From Christensenellaceae bacterium (GTDB lineage: Bacteria > Bacillota > Clostridia > Christensenellales > SZUA-584): DNA of 16,923 nucleotides. Positions 7,387-14,352 of the stretch are shown piece by piece (position 1 is the first letter of the stretch; the number at the start of each line of letters is the position of its first letter). The stretch spans positions 1-16,923 of the forward strand of contig JAAXZP010000330.1 in assembly GCA_012719815.1 (NCBI GenBank). The letters run 5' to 3'. Made by a program: the position numbers and the translations under genes. Under the pieces are notes generated by a model. That model was not told the origin of the DNA. It was given only the letters and a program-made list of their open reading frames with translations, and ran no database searches.

Positions 7387-9081
7387 ATGAAAGTCGACAG
7401 CATACAAGCCGTTCAGGAAATATTAAAACAACAGATGCCTGAGGCATTAAGGCAGGGCGATTTCGTGACGTCCGATGTCGTCAGGGTGCAGGACGGCACG
7501 GCGGTGCTGCGCACCGCGCAGGGTATGCTGCTGTCCGCAAGCCTCACGGGCAATATCAGCCTACTGCCGGGGGATCGCGTGGAAACGGTGGTGGTGGAGG
7601 CGAGCCCGGGCCGCTTTGTGCTGCGCGTGCTGGATATCATCCGCGGGGACGCGGCAGCGCTCGAGTCCGGCCAAATCGAAACGCCCGCGCCGTTTTTTCA
7701 GCCGCAGACGCTGCACAGCGCTCTTGCCATGCTGAAAATGAACACCAGCCTTCCGCCCAAGGCGGCGGAGTTCATGGCGCGCAACGGCATCCCCGCCACG
7801 CCGGAGAATATCAGCACATTGGGCCAGCTGGCCGGGGAAGGGCCCCGCATCGCGCAGTTGCGCACCCGGAGGATGGCCGAACCCGTGCTGGTGATGACCG
7901 TTTCCGAAAACATGCCCGATCCCGGCATCGCCGCAATACCGACAGGCGTATCCATCGAGCCGGAGCAGGGCCGATACGACAGCCCCAGCACCGCGCCGCA
8001 GGATACCGCCGCGCAGCCCCAGGCGAATGCGGCCGCCCAAACGCAGGCGCAGGCCGGCTCGCCCGCCGCAGGGCCGCACACTTCCCCCGCGCCAACGCCC
8101 GCAAATACGGCTGCCACGCCGCTGCCGGCAGACGCAGCCGCCCTGACCGCAGCGCTGCACAACGCCGCAGCATCCGGTCAACCGGATTTGCCCGCCGCAG
8201 CGCCGCAAAACGCCGCGGTATTGACGCCGCCGGCGGAAACCGATCCGGCCGCCTCACCTGCCGCAGCGCAGACAAGCGCAGCCAATACGCCGTCCGACGT
8301 TTCAGCGCAGGCCGCGGCCACCGCCCCCCGGACGGATACCGCGCTGCAAAACAGCGCGCCGCTTTCCCGCCCGGACGGCTCGCCATTGCCGGATGGCGCA
8401 AAAGCAAACCGGGCCATTGCAGCATATTTAACGTCCCTCGAGAAAACAGACAGCGGCCGGGAAGAACCCGCGTCATTGCTCCGGCGGCTGGCGTCGCTGT
8501 TCGTGGACTTAAAGGACAGGGAAAATCTGCCCGCCCGGCTGCGCGGCGCTGTCCGCGAACTGCCCGCGCAGCTAAAAGAGCTAAAGAATTCGCTGCCGCA
8601 TACCGATAGCAATGACAGAAACGGCTGGAGGCAGCAGGCGGAGCTGATGGACAGGCAGTTTTCCATGCTGTCGCACATCAAGCGGTTCGACTGCTACCAT
8701 ATACCGCTGACAACCGCACAGGGAACCCCGTCCACAGCGGAGCTGTACGTCTACCGGCAGAAGCGCCGTAAGAAGGATCAGGCACCGGACAGCTACGCGG
8801 TGCTGATCGGGCTGGACACGCAGCACATGGGGCGCGTGGAAACGATGATCCGCGCCCGCGGCCGCAGCGTCAGCCTGGAGTTTAGGCTGGAGCAGGAGTC
8901 TCTGGCCGGGGCGTTTGAGGAGGGCGCCAAAGCCCTTGCGCCGGCGATTGAGCAGGCCGGCTACAGTCTGGGCAGCATCAGCGTCTGCCCGCTGGCCGCG
9001 AAGACGACGGTGCTCAACGCAGAAGACGTGCTCACGGAGGGTCACGCCGCCGACACCGGCGGGCTGGATATCCGGATATGA
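7387..9081 (+). CDS. FliK-like flagellar hook-length control protein
   Basis: A 564-residue protein in three parts. The N-terminal 195 residues include an early beta-rich stretch (VRVQDGTAVLRTAQG, GDRVETVVVE). Residues about 198-335 are a low-complexity linker rich in Ala, Pro, Gln and Thr. The C-terminal domain (about 450-545) has the Flg_hook pattern: LYVYRQKRRKKD, then GLDTQHMGRVETMIRARG and SVSLEF. FliK-type proteins act as rulers and switch the export gate from hook to filament substrates. The pairing with a free-standing FlhB C-terminal gene matches B. subtilis ylqG-ylqH, so this may be the YlqG-type paralogue rather than the main FliK. The start at 7387 is preferred over an in-frame ATG at 7324: GGGAGAAG (7377-7384) is adjacent and 7324 sits at the probable transcript start. 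It overlaps the next gene by ATGA. Confidence 0.82.
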   Translation: MKVDSIQAVQEILKQQMPEALRQGDFVTSDVVRVQDGTAVLRTAQGMLLSASLTGNISLLPGDRVETVVVEASPGRFVLRVLDIIRGDAAALESGQIETPAPFFQPQTLHSALAMLKMNTSLPPKAAEFMARNGIPATPENISTLGQLAGEGPRIAQLRTRRMAEPVLVMTVSENMPDPGIAAIPTGVSIEPEQGRYDSPSTAPQDTAAQPQANAAAQTQAQAGSPAAGPHTSPAPTPANTAATPLPADAAALTAALHNAAASGQPDLPAAAPQNAAVLTPPAETDPAASPAAAQTSAANTPSDVSAQAAATAPRTDTALQNSAPLSRPDGSPLPDGAKANRAIAAYLTSLEKTDSGREEPASLLRRLASLFVDLKDRENLPARLRGAVRELPAQLKELKNSLPHTDSNDRNGWRQQAELMDRQFSMLSHIKRFDCYHIPLTTAQGTPSTAELYVYRQKRRKKDQAPDSYAVLIGLDTQHMGRVETMIRARGRSVSLEFRLEQESLAGAFEEGAKALAPAIEQAGYSLGSISVCPLAAKTTVLNAEDVLTEGHAADTGGLDIRI

Positions 9082-9377
9082 AAGACGATATCAAAAACAG
9101 GCAGGCGGCTGCGCTCAAATACGACCCGGAAACAGCGGACGCGCCGTACGTGGTGGCGCTGGGCAAAGGCTACATCGCCGAGCGTATCATCGAATCCGCC
9201 CGCGAGGAAGGCATACAGATCGTGCGGGACGAAAAGCTCTCGCACATGCTGCAAAAGCTGAGCGTGGGCGACGAAATTCCCGAAGAGCTGTACCAGGTGG
9301 TAGCCGAAGTGCTGGTATTTGTCAGCAATATGGACGAAAAATACGGCAAGCGGTTTGGATTCGCCAAAAACCGTTGA
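9078..9377 (+). CDS. Free-standing FlhB C-terminal domain protein (YlqH/EscU-like)
   Basis: A 99-residue protein matching only the cytoplasmic C-terminal domain of FlhB, with none of the membrane helices. It keeps ALKYDPETADAP, then a VALGKG core, RIIESAREEGIQIV, and VGDEIPEELYQVVAEVL. The NPTH autocleavage motif that should precede the ALKYD strand is absent (KNRQAAALKYD instead), so it cannot self-cleave in the FlhB way. By family it should interact with the flagellar export gate or with FliK-type proteins, but its exact role is unknown; B. subtilis ylqH is the known analogue. The start overlaps the fliK-like stop (ATGA) and has no strong SD, so it is probably translated by coupling. That coupling suggests the two products work together. 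The family call is confident, the function is not. Confidence 0.9.
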   Translation: MKDDIKNRQAAALKYDPETADAPYVVALGKGYIAERIIESAREEGIQIVRDEKLSHMLQKLSVGDEIPEELYQVVAEVLVFVSNMDEKYGKRFGFAKNR

Positions 9378-9388
9378 TATATAAGGTA

Positions 9389-9397
9389 TGGTATTAT
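9389..9397 (+). promoter_or_regulatory. Possible extended -10 promoter before fliD
   Basis: TGGTATTAT at 9389-9397 has the TGnTATAAT layout, one mismatch from consensus in the hexamer. No good -35 lies at the right distance. It would start transcripts near 9404, directly before the SD. It may simply be a chance match within the operon. Confidence 0.25.
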
Positions 9398-9416
9398 CGG
9401 GAAACGAGGAGGAAAC

Positions 9417-10943
9417 ATGTCATCTACCAATGCGCTTGGTCCATTGCGGCTGTCAGGGCTGTCGTCCGGCATCGATACCGACGCGGTCGTGAAGGCCCTG
9501 CTGACAACTGAGCAGGCCAGAGTGGATAAGCAGAAACAAACGACGACTAAGCTGGAGTGGAAGGCAAACGCGCTGAGAGAGATCAACACGCTGATGAAGA
9601 ATTTCCGTTCAGAATACCTCAGCGTATTAAGCCCCGCTTCCAACATGCTGTCGGCATCGGCGTACAACATATATACCGCAACGCTGCTGACGCCCACCTC
9701 GGCGGTATCCATCAGCGCGGGTTCTTCGGCCGTCGCCGGAAAGGTGACAATCAACAGCATCACGCAGCTGGCGACCTCCGCCAAAGTGTCCAGCACCGAC
9801 ATTTTTACAGGCGAGTCCATCAACACCAGCGCCCGGCTGGAGGATCTGGAGCTCAAAAACGATCTGCTGTTTGATGAAAACGGCAATATATCTTTCTCCA
9901 TCAACGGCAAGGATTTCACCTTCTCCAGGGACACTACGCTGTCCGAAATGATGAACACCATCAACAGCTCCGAAGCCGGCGTCAAAATGACGTACAGCAG
10001 CCTGACCAAAGGCTTTACCATCACGACCAAGACGACGGGCAGCTCCAGCCGCGTGGAGATCCAGAACCTGTCGGGCAACGCCTTTGACGAGGAGAACGCC
10101 GCATTCGGCATCGCCGCCACGCCAGAACCCGTGTACGGTCAGGACGCCATACTCACCATCGAGGGCAGGCAGGTGGTAAGGTCCAGCAATACCTTCACCA
10201 TCGACGGCATCACCTACACGCTCAACGACGAATCGTCGACGCCGATATCCTTCAACGTCCAGCGGGACGTCGAGTCCACGGTGAACAAAATCACGGCGTT
10301 TATCGACGCGTACAACTCCCTCATCACCACGCTGCAGAACAAGATAGAGGAAAAAGTCTATCGCGATTATCTGCCGCTGACGGACGTGCAGAAGGAGGCG
10401 ATGAAGGATAAGGAAATCGAGCTGTGGGAAGAAAAGGCCAAAAGCGGCCTGCTCCGCAACGATTCGGCGATTTCTTCGCTGCTTACCTCTCTGCGCAGCG
10501 CGTTTTATACCGTTGTGGAATCCGCCGGCATCTCCGCTGCGGAAATCGGCCTCACAACGGGCAGCTACGGAGACGGCGGCAAGATCACGGTGAATAAAGA
10601 CAAGCTCCGCAAGGCGCTGGAAAACAACCCGGAACAAGTCACAAACCTGTTCGTCGCCACCTCCAAGTCCGACGACAAAGCCCGGGCCAATAAAGAATCC
10701 GGGCTGATCGTCCGCATATCCGATGCGCTGCTCAATTACACGTCGTCGGTGACGAGCAACACCCTGGCCAGCCTGGAGAAGAGGATCAGCGATTCGAAAG
10801 AGGCAGAAGAAACGTTCCTGGATCGGCTGGCAGCCAGACAGGAAGCGCTATACGCCCGGTTTACCGCGATGGAACAGGCTTTGGCGACGCTCAACAGCCA
10901 GTCCGTCTGGCTGACGTCGCTGTTTACCTCATCATCCAAGTGA
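9417..10943 (+). CDS. fliD: Flagellar filament cap protein FliD (hook-associated protein 2)
   Basis: A 508-residue FliD of usual length. The N-terminal signature is LRLSGLSSGIDTDAVVKALL at residues 9-28, followed by a heptad-rich helix with the Trp-Lys motif LEWKANALREINTLM. The middle (about 100-290) is beta-rich and variable, as expected for the D2-D3 domains. The C-terminal region includes DAYNSLITTLQNKIEE, LLRNDSAISSL, an AEIGLTTG segment and a closing coiled coil rich in Ala and Leu. FliD forms the cap under which exported flagellin folds at the filament tip. SD GAGGAGG at 9406-9412 sets the start. It lies 39 bases after the flhB-like gene and 38 before fliS; fliD-fliS adjacency is the common arrangement. 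No flagellin gene is in the window. Confidence 0.96.
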   Translation: MSSTNALGPLRLSGLSSGIDTDAVVKALLTTEQARVDKQKQTTTKLEWKANALREINTLMKNFRSEYLSVLSPASNMLSASAYNIYTATLLTPTSAVSISAGSSAVAGKVTINSITQLATSAKVSSTDIFTGESINTSARLEDLELKNDLLFDENGNISFSINGKDFTFSRDTTLSEMMNTINSSEAGVKMTYSSLTKGFTITTKTTGSSSRVEIQNLSGNAFDEENAAFGIAATPEPVYGQDAILTIEGRQVVRSSNTFTIDGITYTLNDESSTPISFNVQRDVESTVNKITAFIDAYNSLITTLQNKIEEKVYRDYLPLTDVQKEAMKDKEIELWEEKAKSGLLRNDSAISSLLTSLRSAFYTVVESAGISAAEIGLTTGSYGDGGKITVNKDKLRKALENNPEQVTNLFVATSKSDDKARANKESGLIVRISDALLNYTSSVTSNTLASLEKRISDSKEAEETFLDRLAARQEALYARFTAMEQALATLNSQSVWLTSLFTSSSK

Positions 10944-10981
10944 TATAGACAGAAATTAAGCGAGCGAGGAGAACAAACATT

Positions 10982-11392
10982 ATGGCTGTATTGGCAAACT
11001 CTTATCAGCAGTACATTCGGCACGACGTGATGATGGCCACGCCGATGGAGCTGGTGGTCATGCTCTATACCGGCTGCGTCAAACGCCTGAAGCTGGGGCA
11101 GACAGCGCTGGAAAAAAGCGATTACGAGGCGGCCAACGCCCACCTGCAGAGGGCGCAGGACATCGTGGTGGAACTGATCATGGGTCTGGACTTGAATTAC
11201 GACATCGCGCGCGATCTGCTCAAGATTTACGAGTTTGTGCACCGTCAGATCGTCAGCGCCAACGCAGCCAAAGACGCGGCGTTGATACCCCCTGTTATCG
11301 AAATCATGAGTACCCTGCGCGAAGCCTGGATGCAGGTACAGAAGGAAAACAAAACGGTCGTCCATTTCGACTATACCGATGAAAGTGAATAA
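10982..11392 (+). CDS. fliS: Flagellin export chaperone FliS
   Basis: A 136-residue, all-helical protein with the FliS opening: NSYQQYIRHDVMMATPMELVVMLY near residues 6-29. It continues with LEKSDYEAANAHLQRAQDIV and GLDLNYDIARDLLKIYEFV, which correspond to the FliS helix bundle. FliS binds the flagellin C-terminus in the cytoplasm, stops premature polymerisation and delivers it to the export gate. SD GAGGAG at 10966-10971 lies ten bases from the ATG. It sits between fliD and a FlgN/FliT-like gene whose start is three bases past the stop. Length and order are normal. Confidence 0.96.
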   Translation: MAVLANSYQQYIRHDVMMATPMELVVMLYTGCVKRLKLGQTALEKSDYEAANAHLQRAQDIVVELIMGLDLNYDIARDLLKIYEFVHRQIVSANAAKDAALIPPVIEIMSTLREAWMQVQKENKTVVHFDYTDESE

Positions 11393-11395
11393 GAT

Positions 11396-11815
11396 ATGAA
11401 CACGCAGGATAAAACGGAACTGATGCGCATACTGGTCCAGAAGAAGGACCTGTTAACCCAGATGCTGGGACTCACGAAACAGATTGAAACCGAACTGCTT
11501 GAGGACAGGATCGAGGCCTTCCAGGAAGTCATCAAGGCCCGCCAGTCGCTGATTTCGCAGGGCGACGCGCTGTACGAAGCGGAGCGCGCCTTCAATGCGG
11601 GCAGCGACGCCGCCGTGCTGGCAGCCAAGCAGGACATCCGCAGCATCGTGGCCCAAATGCTGGAGCTGGACGAGAAGAACACGACTCTGGCCAGGCAGAA
11701 GCTGGACTCCTACCGGGCCCAGATACGCCGCCTGAACCAGACAAAAAAGGGCGTGGGCGCCTACACCCGGCCGATGGACCAGGACAACGCGTATTTTATA
11801 GACGCCAACAACTAA
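11396..11815 (+). CDS. FlgN/FliT-like flagellar export chaperone
   Basis: A 139-residue, predicted all-helical, charged protein without Cys or membrane segments. Long amphipathic helices (MRILVQKKDLLTQMLGLTKQ; LEDRIEAFQEVIKARQSLI) are followed by a C-terminal tail: LNQTKKGVGAYTRP, then NAYFIDANN. The KKGVxAY...YFD-type ending is what I associate with Clostridial FliT/FlgN-type proteins encoded after fliS. FlgN would serve hook-associated proteins FlgK/FlgL and FliT would serve FliD; sequence alone does not decide. The start is three bases after the fliS stop with only a weak SD inside the fliS end, so translation is probably coupled. The family call rests on helix pattern, tail and position, hence moderate confidence. 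Confidence 0.7.
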   Translation: MNTQDKTELMRILVQKKDLLTQMLGLTKQIETELLEDRIEAFQEVIKARQSLISQGDALYEAERAFNAGSDAAVLAAKQDIRSIVAQMLELDEKNTTLARQKLDSYRAQIRRLNQTKKGVGAYTRPMDQDNAYFIDANN

Positions 11816-11830
11816 CCCGGAGTCGGTGAG

Positions 11831-12283
11831 ATGAAAGTCCAGGATATCAACCGCCCACCGCTAGACAATAGCAGCATCACAGCGGTCAGGGAAAAGCCGG
11901 ACGCAGGCAGTCCCGGGTTTTCTTTCGCGCGCCATCTCACCACCTTAAGCGAAGCGCAGTTCACGGCGTATATCGAAGACCTTCAGGAACGGATACGCAA
12001 GCAGGGCGAACGCATCAAGCAGCGCGCGGACTTAAAGGCGCTGGTGGAATACCGGTCGCTGATCAGCGAGCTCATCGGCGAGACGGCCAGCAACGCGTTT
12101 GCGGGCCACAAGAGCGAAGTGTTCGACGCCAAGGGCCGGCACAAGGTAAACTTTGTGATTCGCACCATCAACGAGAAGCTGGAAGAGCTGACGCGCGAAA
12201 TACTGTCCGAGCAGCAGGACAACCTGCGCATACTGCAGATGGTGGACGACATCCGCGGCCTGCTGATCGACCTGTTCATGTAA
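11831..12283 (+). CDS. YaaR-family (DUF327) protein at the end of the flagellar operon
   Basis: A 150-residue protein covering the whole DUF327 family. It has a disordered N-terminus (about 1-30), then FARHLTTLSE, LQERIRKQGERIKQRADLKALVEYRSLISELI, an RHKVNFVIRTINEKLEELT stretch, and the terminal VDDIRGLLIDLFM. The IRGLLIDL ending and KQGERLxxxxDLxxYxxLI pattern are characteristic. The biochemical role of DUF327 is not known to me. In B. subtilis yaaR lies near the origin away from flagellar genes, whereas here it is the last gene of a flagellar operon, 15 bases after the FlgN/FliT-like stop, with GGAG at 11819-11822 as SD. This suggests a motility-related role, by position only. A strong terminator follows. 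Confidence 0.88.
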   Translation: MKVQDINRPPLDNSSITAVREKPDAGSPGFSFARHLTTLSEAQFTAYIEDLQERIRKQGERIKQRADLKALVEYRSLISELIGETASNAFAGHKSEVFDAKGRHKVNFVIRTINEKLEELTREILSEQQDNLRILQMVDDIRGLLIDLFM

Positions 12284-12310
12284 TGTTAAAACATATCTAT
12301 ACCCAATAAT

Positions 12311-12340
12311 AAAGAGCGGCATATATAACCGCTCTTTTTG
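12311..12340. terminator. Bidirectional terminator between yaaR and metK
   Basis: AAAGAGCGG (12311-12319) pairs perfectly with CCGCTCTTT (12329-12337) around a nine-base loop, followed by TTG on the plus strand. Its complement gives a U-rich tract on the minus strand too (CTTTATTATT), so it can end both the flagellar operon and metK. Confidence 0.9.
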
Positions 12341-12362
12341 TATCCGTTATGGGCAGACAACG

Positions 12363-13493
12363 TCAGGCCAGTTTGTCCACCATATCCAGCCGCTCCCCCG
12401 GCAGGTCAAGATCGGGCCTCCCGAAGTGCCCGTACGACGCCGTCTGCAAATAGATGGGCGCGCACAGCCCCAGACGCTCGATGATGGCCGCGGGCCTGAG
12501 GTCAAACACCTCCAGTATGCGCTTAGCCAGCTTGTCGTCCGACGCCACGCCGGTGCCGAACGTATCCACATATACCGATACCGGCCGCGACACGCCGATG
12601 GCGTAAGCCACCTCGATCTCGCAGCGCTCGGCCAGCCCCGCCGCCACCACGTTCTTGGCGATGTGCCGCACGGCATAAGCCGCGCTGCGGTCCACCTTGC
12701 TGGGGTCCTTGCCGGAGAACGCGCCGCCGCCGTGCCGCGCATAGCCGCCGTATGTATCCACGATGATCTTGCGCCCCGTCAGCCCGGAATCCGCCGCCGG
12801 ACCGCCGAGCACAAACCGCCCTGTCGGGGTCACGTAATATTTGGTGTCGCTGTCCAGCATCTCCGCCGGTATCACGGGCTTTATCACCCGCTCGATGATA
12901 TCCTCGCGGATCTGCTCCTGCGTCACGTCCTCGGCGTGCTGGGTGGATACCACCACGGTGTCCACGCGCACCGGCACGTTGCCCTCATACTCCACCGTCA
13001 CCTGCGCCTTGCCGTCGGGCCTGAGGTACTGAAGCGTGCCGTCCTTGCGTACCGCGGCCAGCTGCCGGGTCAGCCGGTGCGCCAGCGTGATAGGCAGCGG
13101 CATCAGCTCTTCCGTCTCGCGGCAGGCAAAGCCGAACATCATGCCCTGGTCTCCCGCGCCCTGGTCCTCGCGGTTCACCCCCATCGCGATATCCGGCGAC
13201 TGTTCGTTGATGCTGGTGATCACGCCGCAGGTATCCGCGTCAAAGCCAAACTTTGCGCGCGTAAACCCGATATCGCGGATGGTATCGCGCGCGATCTTGG
13301 GTATGTCCACATAGCAATCCGTGGTGATCTCGCCCATCACCAGCACAAGCCCCGTGTTCACCGCCGGCTCGCACGCCACATGCGCCTTGGGATCCTGCGC
13401 CAAAATCGCGTCCAGCACCGCGTCGCTGATCTGGTCGCAGATCTTGTCGGGATGCCCTTCCGTCACCGACTCGGATGTGAATAGCCTTCTCAA
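12363..13493 (-). CDS. metK: S-adenosylmethionine synthetase (methionine adenosyltransferase)
   Basis: Makes SAM from methionine and ATP in the cytoplasm. At 376 residues it is slightly shorter than the usual 385-400. Motifs: [20 protein letters not shown] at residues 4-23 with ATP-contacting His14 and Asp16; the [10 protein letters not shown] loop at about 113-122; and the later [19 protein letters not shown] phosphate-binding region. I place the start at the TTG at 13493. The sequence GAGGTGA (13505-13499), a seven-base match to the 16S anti-SD, sits five bases upstream of it. The alternative GTG at 13502, three codons earlier, overlaps that SD and has none of its own. A SAM-I riboswitch in the leader shows feedback control by its own product. 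It is probably a single-gene unit ended at 12311-12340. Confidence 0.97.
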   Translation of the reverse strand: MRRLFTSESVTEGHPDKICDQISDAVLDAILAQDPKAHVACEPAVNTGLVLVMGEITTDCYVDIPKIARDTIRDIGFTRAKFGFDADTCGVITSINEQSPDIAMGVNREDQGAGDQGMMFGFACRETEELMPLPITLAHRLTRQLAAVRKDGTLQYLRPDGKAQVTVEYEGNVPVRVDTVVVSTQHAEDVTQEQIREDIIERVIKPVIPAEMLDSDTKYYVTPTGRFVLGGPAADSGLTGRKIIVDTYGGYARHGGGAFSGKDPSKVDRSAAYAVRHIAKNVVAAGLAERCEIEVAYAIGVSRPVSVYVDTFGTGVASDDKLAKRILEVFDLRPAAIIERLGLCAPIYLQTASYGHFGRPDLDLPGERLDMVDKLA

Positions 13494-13498
13494 TTCCT

Positions 13499-13505
13499 TC
13501 ACCTC
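13499..13505 (-). promoter_or_regulatory. Ribosome binding site that decides the metK start
   Basis: GAGGTGA on the minus strand is complementary to seven contiguous bases of the 16S rRNA 3' end. It is followed by AGGAA and TTG (13493). It includes the GTG that would otherwise be read as the start. Confidence 0.7.
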
Positions 13506-13517
13506 ATGTATTTCATT

Positions 13518-13540
13518 AAAAAACCCCGCTATTAGCGAGG
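13518..13540 (-). terminator. Riboswitch-controlled intrinsic terminator of the metK leader
   Basis: On the minus strand CCTCGC (13540-13535), loop TAATA, GCGGGG (13529-13524), then six T (13523-13518). It is the OFF-state structure of the S-box leader and lies just before the metK SD. Confidence 0.9.
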
Positions 13541-13565
13541 CTGGAATATGTCATCATTCAACCTC
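13537..13565 (-). promoter_or_regulatory. Antiterminator stem of the metK leader
   Basis: On the minus strand GAGGTTGAAT (13565-13556) can pair with ATTCCAGCCTC (13547-13537) with one bulged C and one G-T pair. The left arm shares bases with the 3' strand of aptamer helix P1 and the right arm with the 5' strand of the terminator. This is the mutually exclusive ON state expected of an S-box leader. Confidence 0.75.
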
Positions 13566-13647
13566 ATCTATCGGGAATTGGCACCTTGACTTATCGTCCG
13601 GTTGCCGGGTTTCACAGGGCCCGTCCCTCCACCGCTCTTGATAAGGG
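13562..13647 (-). ncRNA. SAM-I (S-box) riboswitch aptamer
   Basis: The minus strand shows the conserved order of the S-box: CCTTATC-AAGAG, GGTGGAGGGAC, GGGCCCTGTGAAACCCGGCAACC written across 13632-13600, then AAGGTGCCAATTCC and GATGAGG. CCTTATC (13646-13640) pairs with GATGAGG (13568-13562) to close P1, with one G-T pair. The GTGAAACCC-GGCAACC and AAGGTGC-AATTCC segments are the family's invariant blocks. SAM binding stabilises P1, which blocks the antiterminator and lets the terminator at 13518-13540 form. It controls metK directly downstream. Confidence 0.95.
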
Positions 13648-13662
13648 GGTTTTTCAGTTGTG

Positions 13663-13691
13663 AGTATATCATAGCCGCTGTATAAATGCAA
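13663..13691 (-). promoter_or_regulatory. sigma-A promoter of metK
   Basis: On the minus strand TTGCAT (13691-13686), 17 bases, TATACT (13668-13663). Transcription would start near 13656, about ten bases before the aptamer P1 helix, which is the normal layout for an S-box leader. Confidence 0.8.
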
Positions 13692-13738
13692 ATCCTTTTC
13701 ACTGCCTGAAGCAGCGGCCTTGACAGCTACCGACGAAT

Positions 13739-13770
13739 ATAAAAAGGAGCAGTGCACAGCCCGCACTCTC
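13739..13770 (-). terminator. Terminator after the lipoprotein gene
   Basis: On the minus strand GAGAGTGC (13770-13763), loop GGGCTGT, GCACTGCTC (13755-13747, one bulged G), followed by CTTTTTATATT. It lies 40 bases after the lipoprotein stop and keeps that transcript from running into the metK promoter. Confidence 0.8.
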
Positions 13771-13810
13771 CCGTTTATCGTCACTGTTCCAAAATATCAG
13801 CCTGCATCCA

Positions 13811-14239
13811 TCAGGAGGCAGTATTGCCGGCCGCCTGGGGCAGTATCAGCTTCACCTGCGGCTGCTCGGCCGTCTCGCTGTATCCGTTGTCCTTCACCTC
13901 AAATATCAGGCCGTAGCGGATGTAGCTGCCGTCCACCTTTTCATACGCCAATGCCTTGAAAGCATACGTCTCACCCGCCAGTTCCACCCTGGTGCCGCTG
14001 TAGAAATACTCCCGCGCCGCATCCAGGTCCACCGGAGTGCCGGCCGCAGGCGTCAGATATATCACCAGCAGCGTGTTGCCCTCGCCCGCCTTCAAATCCT
14101 CGATCTCAGGCATAAACTTCTGTTCATATGTAAAGCTGCCGATACCCGTCTGGATAGGCTCCGGCCCGGTGCATGCGCCCAGCGCTATGGCCATCACCAG
14201 CGCCACCGCCACCGCCAGTAATCTGCTTGCTCTCATCAT
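13811..14239 (-). CDS. Small secreted lipoprotein of unknown function
   Basis: A 142-residue protein with a lipoprotein signal peptide: MMRASRLL, a hydrophobic core AVAVALVMAIAL and the lipobox LGAC with the lipidated Cys at residue 23. It should therefore be anchored to the outer face of the cytoplasmic membrane. The mature part is beta-rich (SFTYEQKF; NTLLVIYLTPAAG; YIRYGLIFEVKDNGY; VKLILPQ). The NTLLVIYLT stretch loosely resembles Ig-like DUF4352 domains, but I cannot assign a family. The start at 14239 is chosen because GGGG (14250-14247) lies seven bases upstream and the signal peptide begins there; an in-frame ATG at 14281 falls inside the -10 box. It has its own promoter and terminator and is divergent from the QueG-like gene. 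Confidence 0.85.
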   Translation of the reverse strand: MMRASRLLAVAVALVMAIALGACTGPEPIQTGIGSFTYEQKFMPEIEDLKAGEGNTLLVIYLTPAAGTPVDLDAAREYFYSGTRVELAGETYAFKALAYEKVDGSYIRYGLIFEVKDNGYSETAEQPQVKLILPQAAGNTAS

Positions 14240-14280
14240 CTTGTATCCCCTGTTCAAAATAATACGACGTGGACAGGCCA

Positions 14281-14309
14281 ATTATATACCAGCGCCCCTG
14301 CCGGTGCAA
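14281..14309 (-). promoter_or_regulatory. sigma-A promoter of the lipoprotein gene
   Basis: On the minus strand TTGCAC (14309-14304), 17 bases, TATAAT (14286-14281): a perfect -10 and optimal spacing. The leader to the ATG at 14239 is about 35 bases. Confidence 0.8.
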
Positions 14310-14319
14310 CAATTTGTTG
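14307..14319. promoter_or_regulatory. Palindrome between two divergent promoters, possible operator
   Basis: CAACAA, one central T, TTGTTG: a perfect inverted repeat. It overlaps the -35 of the lipoprotein promoter (14304-14309) on one side and the -35 of the QueG-like promoter (14317-14322) on the other. The position is ideal for a regulator acting on both genes. The palindrome is seen; a bound protein is inferred. Confidence 0.45.
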
Positions 14320-14345
14320 TTATTTTGCGCCGTTTATGCCATAAT
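14317..14345 (+). promoter_or_regulatory. sigma-A promoter of the QueG-like/ispE/rsmG operon
   Basis: TTGTTA (14317-14322), 17 bases, CATAAT (14340-14345). The expected start point, six to eight bases on, is 14351-14353, which is the ATG itself, so the message may be leaderless. Confidence 0.6.
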
Positions 14346-14352
14346 GCCTCAC

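Noticed and set aside
9627..10637. A 336-codon open frame opposite fliD
   Set aside because: Antisense shadow in a GC-rich gene; no SD or domain pattern.
12426..13484. A 352-codon open frame opposite metK
   Set aside because: His/Arg-rich antisense shadow of metK, with all recognisable motifs on the minus strand.
13720..13959. A plus-strand 79-codon frame between metK and the lipoprotein gene
   Set aside because: It runs across the terminator and antisense to the lipoprotein 3' end, with no matching SD or family pattern.
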